Shown: positions 18,124 through 27,306, counted from the first letter of the stretch. The stretch: 64,000 bases of DNA from Saccharomonospora marina XMU15 (GCF_000244955.1 NZ_CM001439.1:3266385-3330384), one strand, 5' to 3'. Program-made: numbers and translations. Notes: generated by a model not told the origin, from the letters alone.

Positions 18124-20115
18124 GTGAGACTCAGTGCTGAGGTGGCCGAGGGCGAGCTGCTGTGGGAACCGGACCAGGCATGGCGCGACCGCACGCACCT
18201 GACCGCCTACCTGCGGTGGCTGGAACGTGAACGTGGGTTGCGTTTCGCCGACTACGCGGCGCTGTGGGAGTGGTCGGTGTCGGACCTACCCGCGTTCTGG
18301 CAGTCGATCTGGGACTACTTCGGCGTGCGTGCGTCGGCACCGGCGCGGTGCGTCCTCGCGGATCGCTCGATGCCGGGGGCGCGATGGTTTCCCGGCGCGG
18401 AGCTGAACTACGCCGAGCACGCCCTTTCCGGGGAGCACCGCGGCGGTGCCGCCGTGCTGTGGGCGGGCGAGCACACGCCGCTGGGTGCGATGTCGTGGCA
18501 GCAGTTCGCGGGCGCGGTGCGCGTGCTGGCCACCCGACTTCGTGAGCTGGGTGTGCGCCCCGGTGACCGGGTGGTGGCCTACCTGCCGAACATCCCGCAC
18601 ACGCTCATCGCCATGCTGGCGACCACCAGCATCGGCGCGGTGTGGGCCGCCTGCTCACCCGACTTCGGCGCGACCGGCGCGCTCGACCGGTTCGGCCAAC
18701 TCGAGCCGACCGTGCTGTTCGCCGTCGACGGCTACCGCTACGGCGGCGTCGAGCGCGACCGCCGCGACGAGGTCCGCGCGCTCGCGCGTGCGCTGCCGGG
18801 GTTACGGCACGTCGTGTCGGTGCGCTACCTGTACCCCGACCAACCCGTGCCCGCGGACACCCTCGACTGGGAACGGCTGCTCGACCACCCCGGCGTCGGC
18901 GCGGAGGAGTTCAGCTTCGAGCAGGTTCCGTTCGACCATCCACTGTGGATACTGTTCTCCTCCGGCACCACGGGCCCGCCGAAGGCGATCGTGCACGGGC
19001 ACGGCGGCATCCTGCTCGAGCAGTTGAAGCTGCACCACTTCCACATGGATCTGCACGAGGGCGACCGGTTGTTCTTCTACAGCACCACCGGTTGGATGAT
19101 GTGGAACTTCCTGGCGAGCTCGTTGCTGGCGGGTGCCGTTCCGGTGCTCTACGACGGCAGCCCCACCCATCCGGACGTCGACGTGCTGTGGCGGCTCGCC
19201 GAGGAGGCCGAGGTCAGCTGCTTCGGGGCAAGTCCCTCCTATGTAGACCTGATTGACCGGGCGGGGCTGGCCCCGGGTGAGCGGTTCGAGCTGACCGCGC
19301 TGCGCACCGTGGTACCCGCCGGGTCGCCGGTCTCGGCGGAGTGCACGGCGTGGTTCTACCGCAACGTCAAACGCCGGTTGTGGGTCGCCACCGGCAGCGG
19401 GGGCACCGACTGCTGCACCGGGTTCGTCGGCGGGGTGCCGACACTGCCGGTGCGCGCGGGCGAGATCCAGGCGCGCTCCCTGGGCGTGGCCGCCCACGCC
19501 TTCGACGACAGCGGCAGGCCGGTGACCGGCCAGGTCGGCGAGCTCGTGCTCACCGAGCCGTTGCCCTCCATGCCGGTGCGGTTCTGGGGCGACGACGACG
19601 GCAGCCGCTACCGGGCCTCGTACTTCGAACACTTCCCCGGCGTGTGGCGCCACGGTGACTTCTTCCTGGTGAACGAGCGGGGTGGCTGCTTCGTCCTCGG
19701 CCGCTCCGACGCCACCCTGAACCGCCACGGTGTGCGCATCGGCACGGCGGAGATCTATCGGGCGCTGGACGAGCTGGCCGAGATCGACAATGCTCTTGTG
19801 GTGAACCTGCACCGCCCCGGCGGCGGGTTCCACATGCCGCTGTTCGTCACGCTGACGGAGGGCACCGTGCTGGATGACGCGTTACGCGCGAAGATCAACG
19901 ACCAACTCCGGCACACCCGTACCCCCCGCCACGTTCCCGACGAGATCGTGGCCGTTCCCGCGATCCCCATGACGATCTCCGGCAAGAAGCTGGAGATCCC
20001 CGTCCGCCGCATCCTGCAGGGCGAACCGGTGGAGCAGGTGGCCGACCGCTCCGCCCTGGCAGATCCCTCCGCGCTGGACGCGTTCGTCGAGTACGCCCGT
20101 AACCAACCCAACTGA
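18124..20115 (+). CDS. acetoacetyl-CoA synthetase
   Basis: A 663-residue acyl-adenylate-forming enzyme (ANL superfamily) that activates acetoacetate with ATP and CoA. The ACAS N-terminal region reads LWEPDQAWRDRTHLTAYLRWLE and ARWFPGAELNYAEHAL. The P-loop is ILFSSGTTGPPKAIVHGHGG near residue 277, GWMMWN follows, and the C-terminal catalytic lysine lies in ISGKKLEIPVRR near residue 620. Length and N-terminus fit AACS rather than acetyl-CoA synthetase. GTG at 18124 is chosen; the frame stays open far upstream but that part overlaps the IclR gene and shows no family similarity. As first gene of the operon it implies that a 3-oxoacid is the pathway product. Confidence 0.92.
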   Translation: MRLSAEVAEGELLWEPDQAWRDRTHLTAYLRWLERERGLRFADYAALWEWSVSDLPAFWQSIWDYFGVRASAPARCVLADRSMPGARWFPGAELNYAEHALSGEHRGGAAVLWAGEHTPLGAMSWQQFAGAVRVLATRLRELGVRPGDRVVAYLPNIPHTLIAMLATTSIGAVWAACSPDFGATGALDRFGQLEPTVLFAVDGYRYGGVERDRRDEVRALARALPGLRHVVSVRYLYPDQPVPADTLDWERLLDHPGVGAEEFSFEQVPFDHPLWILFSSGTTGPPKAIVHGHGGILLEQLKLHHFHMDLHEGDRLFFYSTTGWMMWNFLASSLLAGAVPVLYDGSPTHPDVDVLWRLAEEAEVSCFGASPSYVDLIDRAGLAPGERFELTALRTVVPAGSPVSAECTAWFYRNVKRRLWVATGSGGTDCCTGFVGGVPTLPVRAGEIQARSLGVAAHAFDDSGRPVTGQVGELVLTEPLPSMPVRFWGDDDGSRYRASYFEHFPGVWRHGDFFLVNERGGCFVLGRSDATLNRHGVRIGTAEIYRALDELAEIDNALVVNLHRPGGGFHMPLFVTLTEGTVLDDALRAKINDQLRHTRTPRHVPDEIVAVPAIPMTISGKKLEIPVRRILQGEPVEQVADRSALADPSALDAFVEYARNQPN

Positions 20116-20133
20116 TCGCCGAAGGGAAGACCT

Positions 20134-21951
20134 ATGAACAAGGCAGGCGCATTCCCGTTGCCCTCGCAGATCGGTGACGTGCCGGGCGCGGAGAACTGGC
20201 GGTCGATGTACCCCTACTTCACCCGCTTCCAGCCGGAGGACGACCAGCGGTTCTGGTTCTACAACTCGATGCACTTCCCCGAGCCGCTGTCCGCCTTCGA
20301 CGCCATCACCGCCGAGGTGCCCTACACCGCGATCGGCGCCAACACGGCGAGGGTGTTCGCCTTCCCCACCACGCTCGGCATCGAACACCGCATCGTCAAC
20401 GGCCGCGTGTACATCACGGCCAACCCCGTGCTCGATCCCGACGAGATCGCCAGACGCAACGAGGTCTTCACCGAGCGGGCAGGCTACTACTACGCCAACT
20501 GGGACCGGCTGTTCGGCGAGTGGAAGGACCGCATCACCGACCTGATCGACCAGATCGAGTCCATCAAGGTGCCCACCCTGCCCGAGTTCGACGACACCGA
20601 AGTGGTGACGCAGGCCCGCGGCATCGCGCAGAACCACTACGTGCGCGAGAACTACCACCGCTGCATCGACCTGTTCTCCAAGATGTGGCACCACCACACC
20701 GAGTTCCTCATGCTCGGCTACGGCGCCTACGTGGTGTTCTTCGAGTTCTGCAAGCAGGCCTTCCCCGAGATCCCCGACCAGACGGTGGCGCGCATGGTGG
20801 CGGGCATCGACGTGGTGATGTACCGGCCGGACGACGAGTTGAAGCGGCTGGCCGCACTCGCCGTCGAGGTCGGCGTCGACGACCTGTTCGTGGAGGGATG
20901 CGACCCGGCGAAGGTGCTCGACGCGCTCGGCAACCGGGGCGAGGGCGGTGCGCGCTGGCTCGCCGCGCTGGAGGAAGCCAAGCGGCCGTGGTTCAACGTC
21001 TCCACCGGAGACGGCTTCTACCACCACCACCGAAGCTGGAACGACGACCTCACGGTGCCCTTCGCCGCGCTCCCCCGCTACGTGGAGCTGGCTCGCAAGG
21101 GCGAGTTGCGGTCCAGACCCACCGAGCAACTCAAGCAGGAACGCGAGCGCATCGCGGCCGAATACCGCGACCTGCTGGGCAGCGACGAGGAAAGGGCCGC
21201 GTTCGACCAGATGCTCGGCCTGTGCCGGGTCGTGTTCCCCTACGTCGAGGACCACAAGTTCTACTGCGAGCACTGGTTCACCACGCAGTTCTTCGACCGC
21301 ATCCGCGACTTCGGAAAGCTGCTGTGCGACAACGGCGTCCTCGACTCCGCCGAGGACATCTTCCAGCTGCACCACAACGAGATCGACTCCGCACTCGCCG
21401 ACGTCATGCTCGCCTGGTCCAGCGGCGGCAAACCGCGAGGCGGCGACCACTTCAAACCGATCGTCGCGCAGCGCAAGCGGATGCTGGAGGCGCTGCGCGA
21501 GTGGTCGCCGCCACCGGCGCTCGGGCCGGTGCCGGAGGCGCTCAACGACCCCGCGGTGAAGATGCTGTGGGGCATCACCAGCGAGACGATCGAAGCCTGG
21601 GCGCGAGCCGACGACGACGACGCGGTGAGCGGGTACGCGGCCGCACCTGGTGTCGTGGAGGGTGTCGCGCGGGTGCTGATGAGCGTCAACGACATCGGTC
21701 AGGTCCGCGAGGGCGAGGTCCTGGTGTGCCCGGTGACGGCGCCGAGCTGGGGCCCGGTGTTCGGCAAGATCGCCGCCGCCGTGTCCGACATCGGCGGCAC
21801 CATGTCCCACGCCGCGATCGTCGCAAGGGAGTACGGCATGCCGGCGGTGGTCGGCACCGGCAACGCCACGAAGAAGCTTCGCACCGGGCAGCGCGTTCGC
21901 GTGGACGGCGATCGAGGGATCGTGACCGTCCTCGAGGACGGTGCGGCGTGA
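20134..21951 (+). CDS. PEP-utilising-type phosphotransferase, mobile (phosphohistidine) domain subunit
   Basis: A 605-residue protein. The last 100 residues are the PEP-utilising mobile domain with the phosphorylatable His at about residue 559 in GGTMSHAAIVAREYGMPAVVG. The first about 480 residues are a large alpha-helical acceptor domain (WFYNSMHFPEPLSAFDAITAE, GYYYANWDRLFGEW) resembling the alpha subunit of phenylphosphate synthase and rifampin phosphotransferase-like proteins. The PEP/pyruvate TIM barrel of PEP synthase is absent, so pyruvate is not the expected acceptor. It would receive phosphate from the ATP-grasp partner encoded next (GTGA overlap) and pass it to a small organic substrate, proposed here to be a ketone enol. 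Confidence 0.82.
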   Translation: MNKAGAFPLPSQIGDVPGAENWRSMYPYFTRFQPEDDQRFWFYNSMHFPEPLSAFDAITAEVPYTAIGANTARVFAFPTTLGIEHRIVNGRVYITANPVLDPDEIARRNEVFTERAGYYYANWDRLFGEWKDRITDLIDQIESIKVPTLPEFDDTEVVTQARGIAQNHYVRENYHRCIDLFSKMWHHHTEFLMLGYGAYVVFFEFCKQAFPEIPDQTVARMVAGIDVVMYRPDDELKRLAALAVEVGVDDLFVEGCDPAKVLDALGNRGEGGARWLAALEEAKRPWFNVSTGDGFYHHHRSWNDDLTVPFAALPRYVELARKGELRSRPTEQLKQERERIAAEYRDLLGSDEERAAFDQMLGLCRVVFPYVEDHKFYCEHWFTTQFFDRIRDFGKLLCDNGVLDSAEDIFQLHHNEIDSALADVMLAWSSGGKPRGGDHFKPIVAQRKRMLEALREWSPPPALGPVPEALNDPAVKMLWGITSETIEAWARADDDDAVSGYAAAPGVVEGVARVLMSVNDIGQVREGEVLVCPVTAPSWGPVFGKIAAAVSDIGGTMSHAAIVAREYGMPAVVGTGNATKKLRTGQRVRVDGDRGIVTVLEDGAA

Positions 21952-22994
21952 GCGGCGGCACCGACCACACCCGCTACGTCGCCGAGTTCATGCGGCTGGG
22001 CAAGCACGACGTGGACCGGGCGGGCGGCAAGGGTGCCGGGCTGGGCGAGCTGACCAGAGCAGGCGCCAAGGTACCTCCGGGTTGCGTGGTCACCACGGCG
22101 GCGTTCGAACTGGCCGTGGACGACTCTGTTCGTGCCACGGCCCGGCGGCTGGCAGCGGGAGACGTCGACGACACCACCGCACTGGCCGACGCCGCGGCGA
22201 AGCTGCGGCGGCGGGTGGAGTCGGCGCCGCTGCCTCCGCCGGTGCGCGAGGCGATCGGGCGGCACTACCGGGAACTGGACGCGGGTCCGGTGGCGGTGCG
22301 CTCCAGCGCCACCGCGGAGGACGGTGCCGACGCCAGCTTCGCGGGCCTGCAGGACACCTACCTGTGGGTGCGCGGCGAGCAGGCGGTGTGCGACGCCGTG
22401 CGGCGGTGCTGGGCGAGCCTGTACAGCGCGGAGTCGCTGACCTACCGCGGCCGCCGCGGGCTGCCGGAGGACGGGTTGTCGATGGCCGTGGTGGTGCAGC
22501 GGATGGTGGAGCCGAAGGCGGCGGGGGTGATGTTCACCCGCAGCCCGCTCACCGGCGACCGCTCGGTGATCGCCGTGGAGGGCTGTTGGGGGCTGGGGTC
22601 GGCGCTGGTGAGCGGCGACGTCACCCCGGACAGCTTCGTGGTGAACAAGGTGACCGGCGAGGTACTGAGCCGGTCGGTGCCCGCCAAGCTCCGGCTTCAC
22701 CGGATGGACCCCTCCGGCAGCGGCGTGCTCGCCGACGACGTGCCTGCCGAGTTGCGCGAGGTGCCGTGCCTTTCCGACGGCGAGATCGGGGAACTGGTCC
22801 GCCTCGGCAGGGCGATCGAGCGGCATTTCGGCTGCCCGCAGGACATCGAGTGGGCCATCACCGAAGCGGGCGAGGTGTTCCTGCTGCAGAGCAGGCCGGA
22901 AACGGTATGGGCTGCCAGGGAGCAGCCGCCGGTCGCGGTCCCCAAGGCCCGCGCGTTCGACCACGTGCTCGACCTGCTCGGGGGTGGCGCGTGA
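21948..22994 (+). CDS. PEP synthase-type ATP-grasp (PPDK N-terminal) subunit
   Basis: A 348-residue ATP-binding subunit. Motifs of the PPDK_N family run in order: GGKGAGLGELTRAGAKVPPG, GPVAVRSSATAEDGADASFAG, VVQRMVEPKAAGVMFTR and DIEWAI ... VFLLQSRPET. It matches the beta subunit of two-component phenylphosphate synthase in size and content. It should hydrolyse ATP and phosphorylate the His of the mobile domain on the preceding protein. It overlaps both neighbours (GTGA at 21948, GTGA at 22991), so the complex is made stoichiometrically. The start is GTG. Confidence 0.85.
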   Translation: MSGGTDHTRYVAEFMRLGKHDVDRAGGKGAGLGELTRAGAKVPPGCVVTTAAFELAVDDSVRATARRLAAGDVDDTTALADAAAKLRRRVESAPLPPPVREAIGRHYRELDAGPVAVRSSATAEDGADASFAGLQDTYLWVRGEQAVCDAVRRCWASLYSAESLTYRGRRGLPEDGLSMAVVVQRMVEPKAAGVMFTRSPLTGDRSVIAVEGCWGLGSALVSGDVTPDSFVVNKVTGEVLSRSVPAKLRLHRMDPSGSGVLADDVPAELREVPCLSDGEIGELVRLGRAIERHFGCPQDIEWAITEAGEVFLLQSRPETVWAAREQPPVAVPKARAFDHVLDLLGGGA

Positions 22995-23458
22995 ATCCGG
23001 GCAACCTGACCGACGAGGACGTGCGCGACATCCTCGAACTCATCGACAGCACCACCGTAGCTGAGCTGCACCTGCGCACCTCGCGGTTCAGTCTCAGTCT
23101 GCGCCGCGACGGCGGGGGCTGGACGCGGACCACGACGGTGCACGCCGACGCGGCCGAAGGTGAGCAGGCCCAGCGGCACGAGCGGGGCGATGCCGAGCAG
23201 GTGCCGCCCGGTCTGGTGCCGGTGCGGGCGCCGCTGCCCGGCACGTTCTACCGCGCGCCCAAGCCGGGCGCCGCACCGTTCGTCGAGGTGGGCGACCGCG
23301 TCGAGGACACCACGGTGGTCGGCATCGTCGAGACGATGAAGCTGATGAACTCCGTGGTCGCGGGCACGGCGGGCACGGTCGCCGAGATCCGGCTCGGCAA
23401 CGCCGAATCCGCCGCGCAGGGTGCCGTGCTCGTCCTGATCGATCCGGACGGCTCATGA
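22991..23458 (+). CDS. biotin carboxyl carrier protein
   Basis: A 155-residue AccB-like carrier. The N-terminal part (DVRDILELIDSTTVAELHLR) resembles the leader of acetyl-CoA carboxylase BCCP; a variable linker follows. The C-terminal biotinyl domain carries the target lysine in VETMKLMNSV, about residue 117. It accepts CO2 from the biotin carboxylase encoded next and delivers it to the carboxyltransferase after that. Linkage with PEP-synthase-like genes is unusual for BCCP. GTG start overlapping the previous stop; its own stop overlaps the next ATG. Confidence 0.92.
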   Translation: MNPGNLTDEDVRDILELIDSTTVAELHLRTSRFSLSLRRDGGGWTRTTTVHADAAEGEQAQRHERGDAEQVPPGLVPVRAPLPGTFYRAPKPGAAPFVEVGDRVEDTTVVGIVETMKLMNSVVAGTAGTVAEIRLGNAESAAQGAVLVLIDPDGS

Positions 23459-24855
23459 CGGCGGCGCGGCACCGGACCGAGACGGGCACCGCGGCGACCG
23501 CGCGGCCACTGCGGCGCGTCCTCGTCGCCAACCGGGGAGAGATCGCCGCGAGGATCATCCGCACCTGCCGTCGACTCGGGATCGAGGCGGTGCTCGCGGT
23601 CTCGGACACCGACGCCGATTCACTGCCCGCGCGGCTGGCCGACGCGACCGTTCGGCTCGGCCCGCCGCCGTCGTCGGCCAGCTACCTCGACGTGTCGGCC
23701 GTCGTGTCGGCCGCCGTCGCCTGCGGCGCGCAGGCGGTGCACCCCGGGTACGGCTTCCTCTCGGAGAACCAGCGGCTCGCGCGGGCGTGCGGCGACGCGG
23801 GGATCGTCTTCGTCGGTGCCACGCCCGCTCAACTCGCCGCGGTCGGTGACAAGCTGCGGGCCCGGGGGCACGCCGAAGCCGCGGGTATCCCGGTGGTGCC
23901 GGGCGGCGAGTCGACCGAGTCGGCCGATGCGGCCGAACTCGCCGAACGCATCGGCTTTCCGCTGCTGGTGAAAGCGGTCGGCGGCGGTGGCGGCCGCGGG
24001 ATGAAGCGGGTCACCGACCCCGCGGAACTGCGCTCGACCGTGGAGCTGGCGATGTCGGAGGCGCAGGCCGCGTTCGGCGACCCGCGCGTGTACCTGGAAC
24101 GGTTCATCGCCTCGGGGCGGCACGTGGAGGTGCAGTTGCTCGGCGACGGTGAGCGGGTGGTGCACCTCGGCACCAGGGACTGCTCGGTGCAGCGGCGCTA
24201 CCAGAAGCTCATCGAGGAGGCGCCCGCCCCCATGCTGGACGAGCAGCTGCGCGAGGAGATGCACCGCGCCGCCGTGCGATTCGGACAGCGGCTGGGCTAC
24301 CGCGGGCTGGGCACCGTGGAGTTCCTGGTGGACACCCGGCGGCGGAGTTTCCACTTCCTCGAGATGAACGCGCGTATCCAGGTGGAGCATCCGGTGACCG
24401 AGGCCGTCACCGGCATCGACCTTGTCGCCGAGCAGCTCGCGGTGGCCGAGGGCCACCCGCTGCGGTTGACCCAGGCCGAGGTGGCACCGCGCGGGCACGC
24501 GATCGAGTGCCGGATCAACGCCGAGGACTGGACCAACGACTTCCTACCGCATCCTGGCACCGTCAGCCACGCCGAATGGCCCGCGGGAGAGGGAATCCGC
24601 GTCGACACCCACGTGCAGGCGGGTTCGCAGGTGCCGCCGTTCTACGATTCGCTGCTGGCCAAGCTGATCGTGCACGCGCCCACCCGCGCGGCCGCGGTGC
24701 GACGGCTGCGCGACGCCCTCGCGCGCTGCCGGGTCGAGGGTGTGCGCACGACGACCGGGCTGCACGAGGCCGTGGTGGCGGACCGGGCGTTCGTCGCGGG
24801 CGGTGTGGACACCGCCTGGTTCGGCCGCTTCCTGGCGGGGATGGGCCATGGCTGA
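23455..24855 (+). CDS. biotin carboxylase
   Basis: A 466-residue ATP-grasp biotin carboxylase (AccC-like), the ATP/bicarbonate-dependent step. Visible motifs: RVLVANRGEIAARIIRTCR, VHPGYGFLSEN, the glycine-rich KAVGGGGGRGMKRV, RHVEVQLLGD, GTRDCSVQRRYQKLIEEAPAP, and FLEMNARIQVEHPVTE with the catalytic Glu and Arg. Length is that of a stand-alone subunit, slightly extended at the N-terminus. ATGA overlap with the carrier gene, and its stop overlaps the carboxyltransferase start. Together with its neighbours it forms a three-subunit biotin carboxylase complex. Confidence 0.94.
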   Translation: MTAARHRTETGTAATARPLRRVLVANRGEIAARIIRTCRRLGIEAVLAVSDTDADSLPARLADATVRLGPPPSSASYLDVSAVVSAAVACGAQAVHPGYGFLSENQRLARACGDAGIVFVGATPAQLAAVGDKLRARGHAEAAGIPVVPGGESTESADAAELAERIGFPLLVKAVGGGGGRGMKRVTDPAELRSTVELAMSEAQAAFGDPRVYLERFIASGRHVEVQLLGDGERVVHLGTRDCSVQRRYQKLIEEAPAPMLDEQLREEMHRAAVRFGQRLGYRGLGTVEFLVDTRRRSFHFLEMNARIQVEHPVTEAVTGIDLVAEQLAVAEGHPLRLTQAEVAPRGHAIECRINAEDWTNDFLPHPGTVSHAEWPAGEGIRVDTHVQAGSQVPPFYDSLLAKLIVHAPTRAAAVRRLRDALARCRVEGVRTTTGLHEAVVADRAFVAGGVDTAWFGRFLAGMGHG

Positions 24856-26317
24856 GCTGCGGATCGTCGACGTGTCGCTGCGGGACGGCAACCAGAGCCT
24901 GTGGGGCGCGACCGGGCTGAACACCGGCCGCATCCTGCAGATCGCGCCGTTGCTGGACCGGATCGGGTTCCACGCGCTGGACTACACCTCAAGCACGCAC
25001 ATGGGCGTCGCGGTGCGCACCTTCAAGGAAGATCCCTGGGAACGCATCCGCCTCACCCGCGAGGCGATGCCCAACACACCGTTGCAGTTCATCGGCACCG
25101 GGTTCCGGTTCATCTCGTGGGAAAGCGTGCACCCGGAGCTGATGCGGCTGGCCTACGACCGGCTCGTCGCGTGCGGTATCGGCCGGTTCGTGGTGCTCGA
25201 CCCGATGCACGACATCGACGCCATGCGGCGCACGGCGAGCATGATCCGGGCGGCGGGCGCCGAGGAGATCATGGGTGCGCTGGTCTACACCGTCAGCGAC
25301 GCGCACGACGACCAGCTCTACGCCAACCTGGCCAAGCAACTGGCCGAGACGCCCGAGATCGACCGCGTGTACATCAAGGACCCTGCCGGACTGCTCACCC
25401 CGGAACGGGCACGCACGTTGATCCCCTCGGTGCGGGCGCGGCTGGGCGGCAAGCCGCTGGAGCTGCACTCCCACTGCACCCTGGGGCTGTCGCAACTGAG
25501 CTATCTCGCCGCGGCCGAACTCGGCGTCGAGGTGCTGCACGTGGCGTGCGGACCGCTGGCCAACGGCTCCTCCCTTCCCGACGCCCAGCGCACCGTCGCC
25601 AACCTGCGCGAGCTGGGGCACACCGTCGACCTCGACGACCGGCTGCTGGACAGGGCGGCCGACTACTTCCACCGGATGGCCGCCGCCGAGGGCCTGCCCG
25701 CCGGGGCGCCGCAACAGTTCGACGCCGCCTTCCTGCGGCACCAGATCGCGGGCGGGGTGCTGACCACCACCCTGCGGCAGCTGCGTGAACTCGGCCTGCA
25801 GGACCGCTTCGACGCGGTGATCGACGAGGTCGACCGGGTCAGGGCCGAACTCGGCTACCCGATCATGGTGACGCCGTTCCCGCAGATGGTGTGCTCGCAG
25901 GCGCTGTACAACGTGATCGGGCGCCGGCGCTGGGAAACGGTGTCCGACCAGGTCATCCGCTACGCCCTCGGCAGCTTCGGCAGGCCGACGACCCCGATCG
26001 ATCCCGACGTGGCCGACCGGATCCATTCGCTGCCGAGAACCAGGGAACTCGCCGCCGAACCACCACCGCCGACACCGCAGGAGTTGCGCCGCACCTTCGG
26101 CAGCCGCATCAGCGACGAGGAACTGCTGTTGCGGGCGACGATGCCGGGCGAACAGGTCGACGCCATGGTGGCGGCGGGCCCGGCGAAACGGCACTACAAC
26201 CCCGACCTGGCGCCGGTGCTGCGGCTGCTGCGCGAACTCGCGAGCAGGCCCAGCGTGCCCGACCTCGTCGTCGACAAACCCGACTTCCACCTGGAGTTGC
26301 GCGGTGAGCACAGCTGA
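24848..26317 (+). CDS. 5S/pyruvate-carboxylase-type carboxyltransferase with altered substrate pocket
   Basis: A 489-residue homologue of the carboxyltransferase of pyruvate carboxylase, transcarboxylase 5S and oxaloacetate decarboxylase alpha. A TIM barrel starts at DVSLRDGNQS (family: DTTLRDAHQS) with Asp8, Arg12 and Gln16 kept. The metal and carboxylated lysine site is kept: Lys177 in YIKDPAGLL, and His207 and His209 in LHSHC. The pyruvate-binding Arg of the family's MLLRGAN loop aligns with Thr84 (LQFIGTGFRF), and VTPSS becomes VTPFP. Loss of the carboxylate-binding Arg argues for an acceptor without a carboxylate, such as a ketone. No biotinyl domain is fused; the separate BCCP supplies it. 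Confidence 0.85.
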   Translation: MAELRIVDVSLRDGNQSLWGATGLNTGRILQIAPLLDRIGFHALDYTSSTHMGVAVRTFKEDPWERIRLTREAMPNTPLQFIGTGFRFISWESVHPELMRLAYDRLVACGIGRFVVLDPMHDIDAMRRTASMIRAAGAEEIMGALVYTVSDAHDDQLYANLAKQLAETPEIDRVYIKDPAGLLTPERARTLIPSVRARLGGKPLELHSHCTLGLSQLSYLAAAELGVEVLHVACGPLANGSSLPDAQRTVANLRELGHTVDLDDRLLDRAADYFHRMAAAEGLPAGAPQQFDAAFLRHQIAGGVLTTTLRQLRELGLQDRFDAVIDEVDRVRAELGYPIMVTPFPQMVCSQALYNVIGRRRWETVSDQVIRYALGSFGRPTTPIDPDVADRIHSLPRTRELAAEPPPPTPQELRRTFGSRISDEELLLRATMPGEQVDAMVAAGPAKRHYNPDLAPVLRLLRELASRPSVPDLVVDKPDFHLELRGEHS

Positions 26318-27143
26318 AAGCGAACTGGACCGGGTCAAGGGATTCCTGTTCGACCTCGACGGCACGCTGGTACTCGGCGACCGCCGCAACAACGGGCTAC
26401 GCCCGCTGCCCGGCGCGCTGGAGCTGATCGACTGGCTGCGCAGGCGGGAAGTCCCGTTCGTGGTGTTCACCAACGGCACCACGCGCACCGCGGGCGGCTA
26501 CGCGAAGCTGCTCGCCGAACTCGGCTTCGGGTTCGGCGACGACGAGGTGCTCACTCCCGCCAGCAGCGCGGTCGAGGTGTTGCTGCGACGCGGGCAGCGG
26601 CGAGTGGTCGTGCTCGGCGGCGACGGGCTGGCCGACCCGCTTCGCGACGCGGGCATCGAGGTGCTGCCGCCTCGTGGCAGGCCCACCGCCGACGCGGTGC
26701 TGGTCGGCTGGTACCGGGAGTTCACGATGGACACCGTCGAAGCCGCCTGCCACGCGGTGTGGCAGGGGGCGAGCCTGTACAGCGCTTCGCAGTCGGTGTT
26801 CTTCGCCAGCGCGGACGGCAAGGCGCTGGGCACCTCCCGGTTGCTCTGCGCGGCGATCAGCAGTGTCACCGGGGCTCGGGTGACGGTCGTCGGCAAGCCC
26901 TCGGCCCACGCGCTCCGTGCGGCCTGTCACCGGCTGGGACTGCCCGCCCGCGCGGTGGCGGTGGTCGGCGACGACCCGATGCTGGAGACGCCCATGGCTC
27001 GCAGGGGCGGCGCGGTGGCCATCGCGGTGGACACCGGGGTCTCCGGCGGCGAGGAGTACGCCGACCTTCCGCCTGGCAGGCGACCGCACCTGCGGCTGCC
27101 CGGCGTGCAGCGGCTGCTTTCGATCCTTCGCGCCCGAAGCTGA
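26304..27143 (+). CDS. HAD-superfamily phosphatase (NagD/IIA type)
   Basis: A 279-residue HAD hydrolase. Motif [14 protein letters not shown] (nucleophile Asp and acid/base Asp), motif [12 protein letters not shown], motif III lysine in VVGKPSAHA, motif [13 protein letters not shown] type IIA cap lies between II and III, as in NagD and p-nitrophenyl phosphatases. The GTG start overlaps the carboxyltransferase by 14 bp, so it belongs to the operon. In anaerobic phenol carboxylation a HAD subunit partners phenylphosphate carboxylase; by analogy this enzyme could release the enolate from an enol phosphate intermediate or discard dead-end phosphates (inference). Confidence 0.85.
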   Translation: MSTAESELDRVKGFLFDLDGTLVLGDRRNNGLRPLPGALELIDWLRRREVPFVVFTNGTTRTAGGYAKLLAELGFGFGDDEVLTPASSAVEVLLRRGQRRVVVLGGDGLADPLRDAGIEVLPPRGRPTADAVLVGWYREFTMDTVEAACHAVWQGASLYSASQSVFFASADGKALGTSRLLCAAISSVTGARVTVVGKPSAHALRAACHRLGLPARAVAVVGDDPMLETPMARRGGAVAIAVDTGVSGGEEYADLPPGRRPHLRLPGVQRLLSILRARS

Positions 27144-27306
27144 GTGGAGTCGGCGCGGTTTCACCGAAGTCGACGAGTCGCTTTCCGCTATCGGCGCGCA
27201 CCGAACGCAAAAGGGGCGTGCCGAGTCGGCACCTGGTGTCGGGTACACTCCGCGCAGGCGATGGGCAATTCGGATTCGTTCATTCTCAGCTGAAACAGGA
27301 GGACTG

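Noticed and set aside
24848-26317. Annotation as pyruvate carboxylase or oxaloacetate decarboxylase
   Set aside because: The fold and catalytic residues match, but the pyruvate-binding Arg is replaced and the operon context (acetoacetyl-CoA synthetase, phosphotransferase pair) does not suit pyruvate metabolism.
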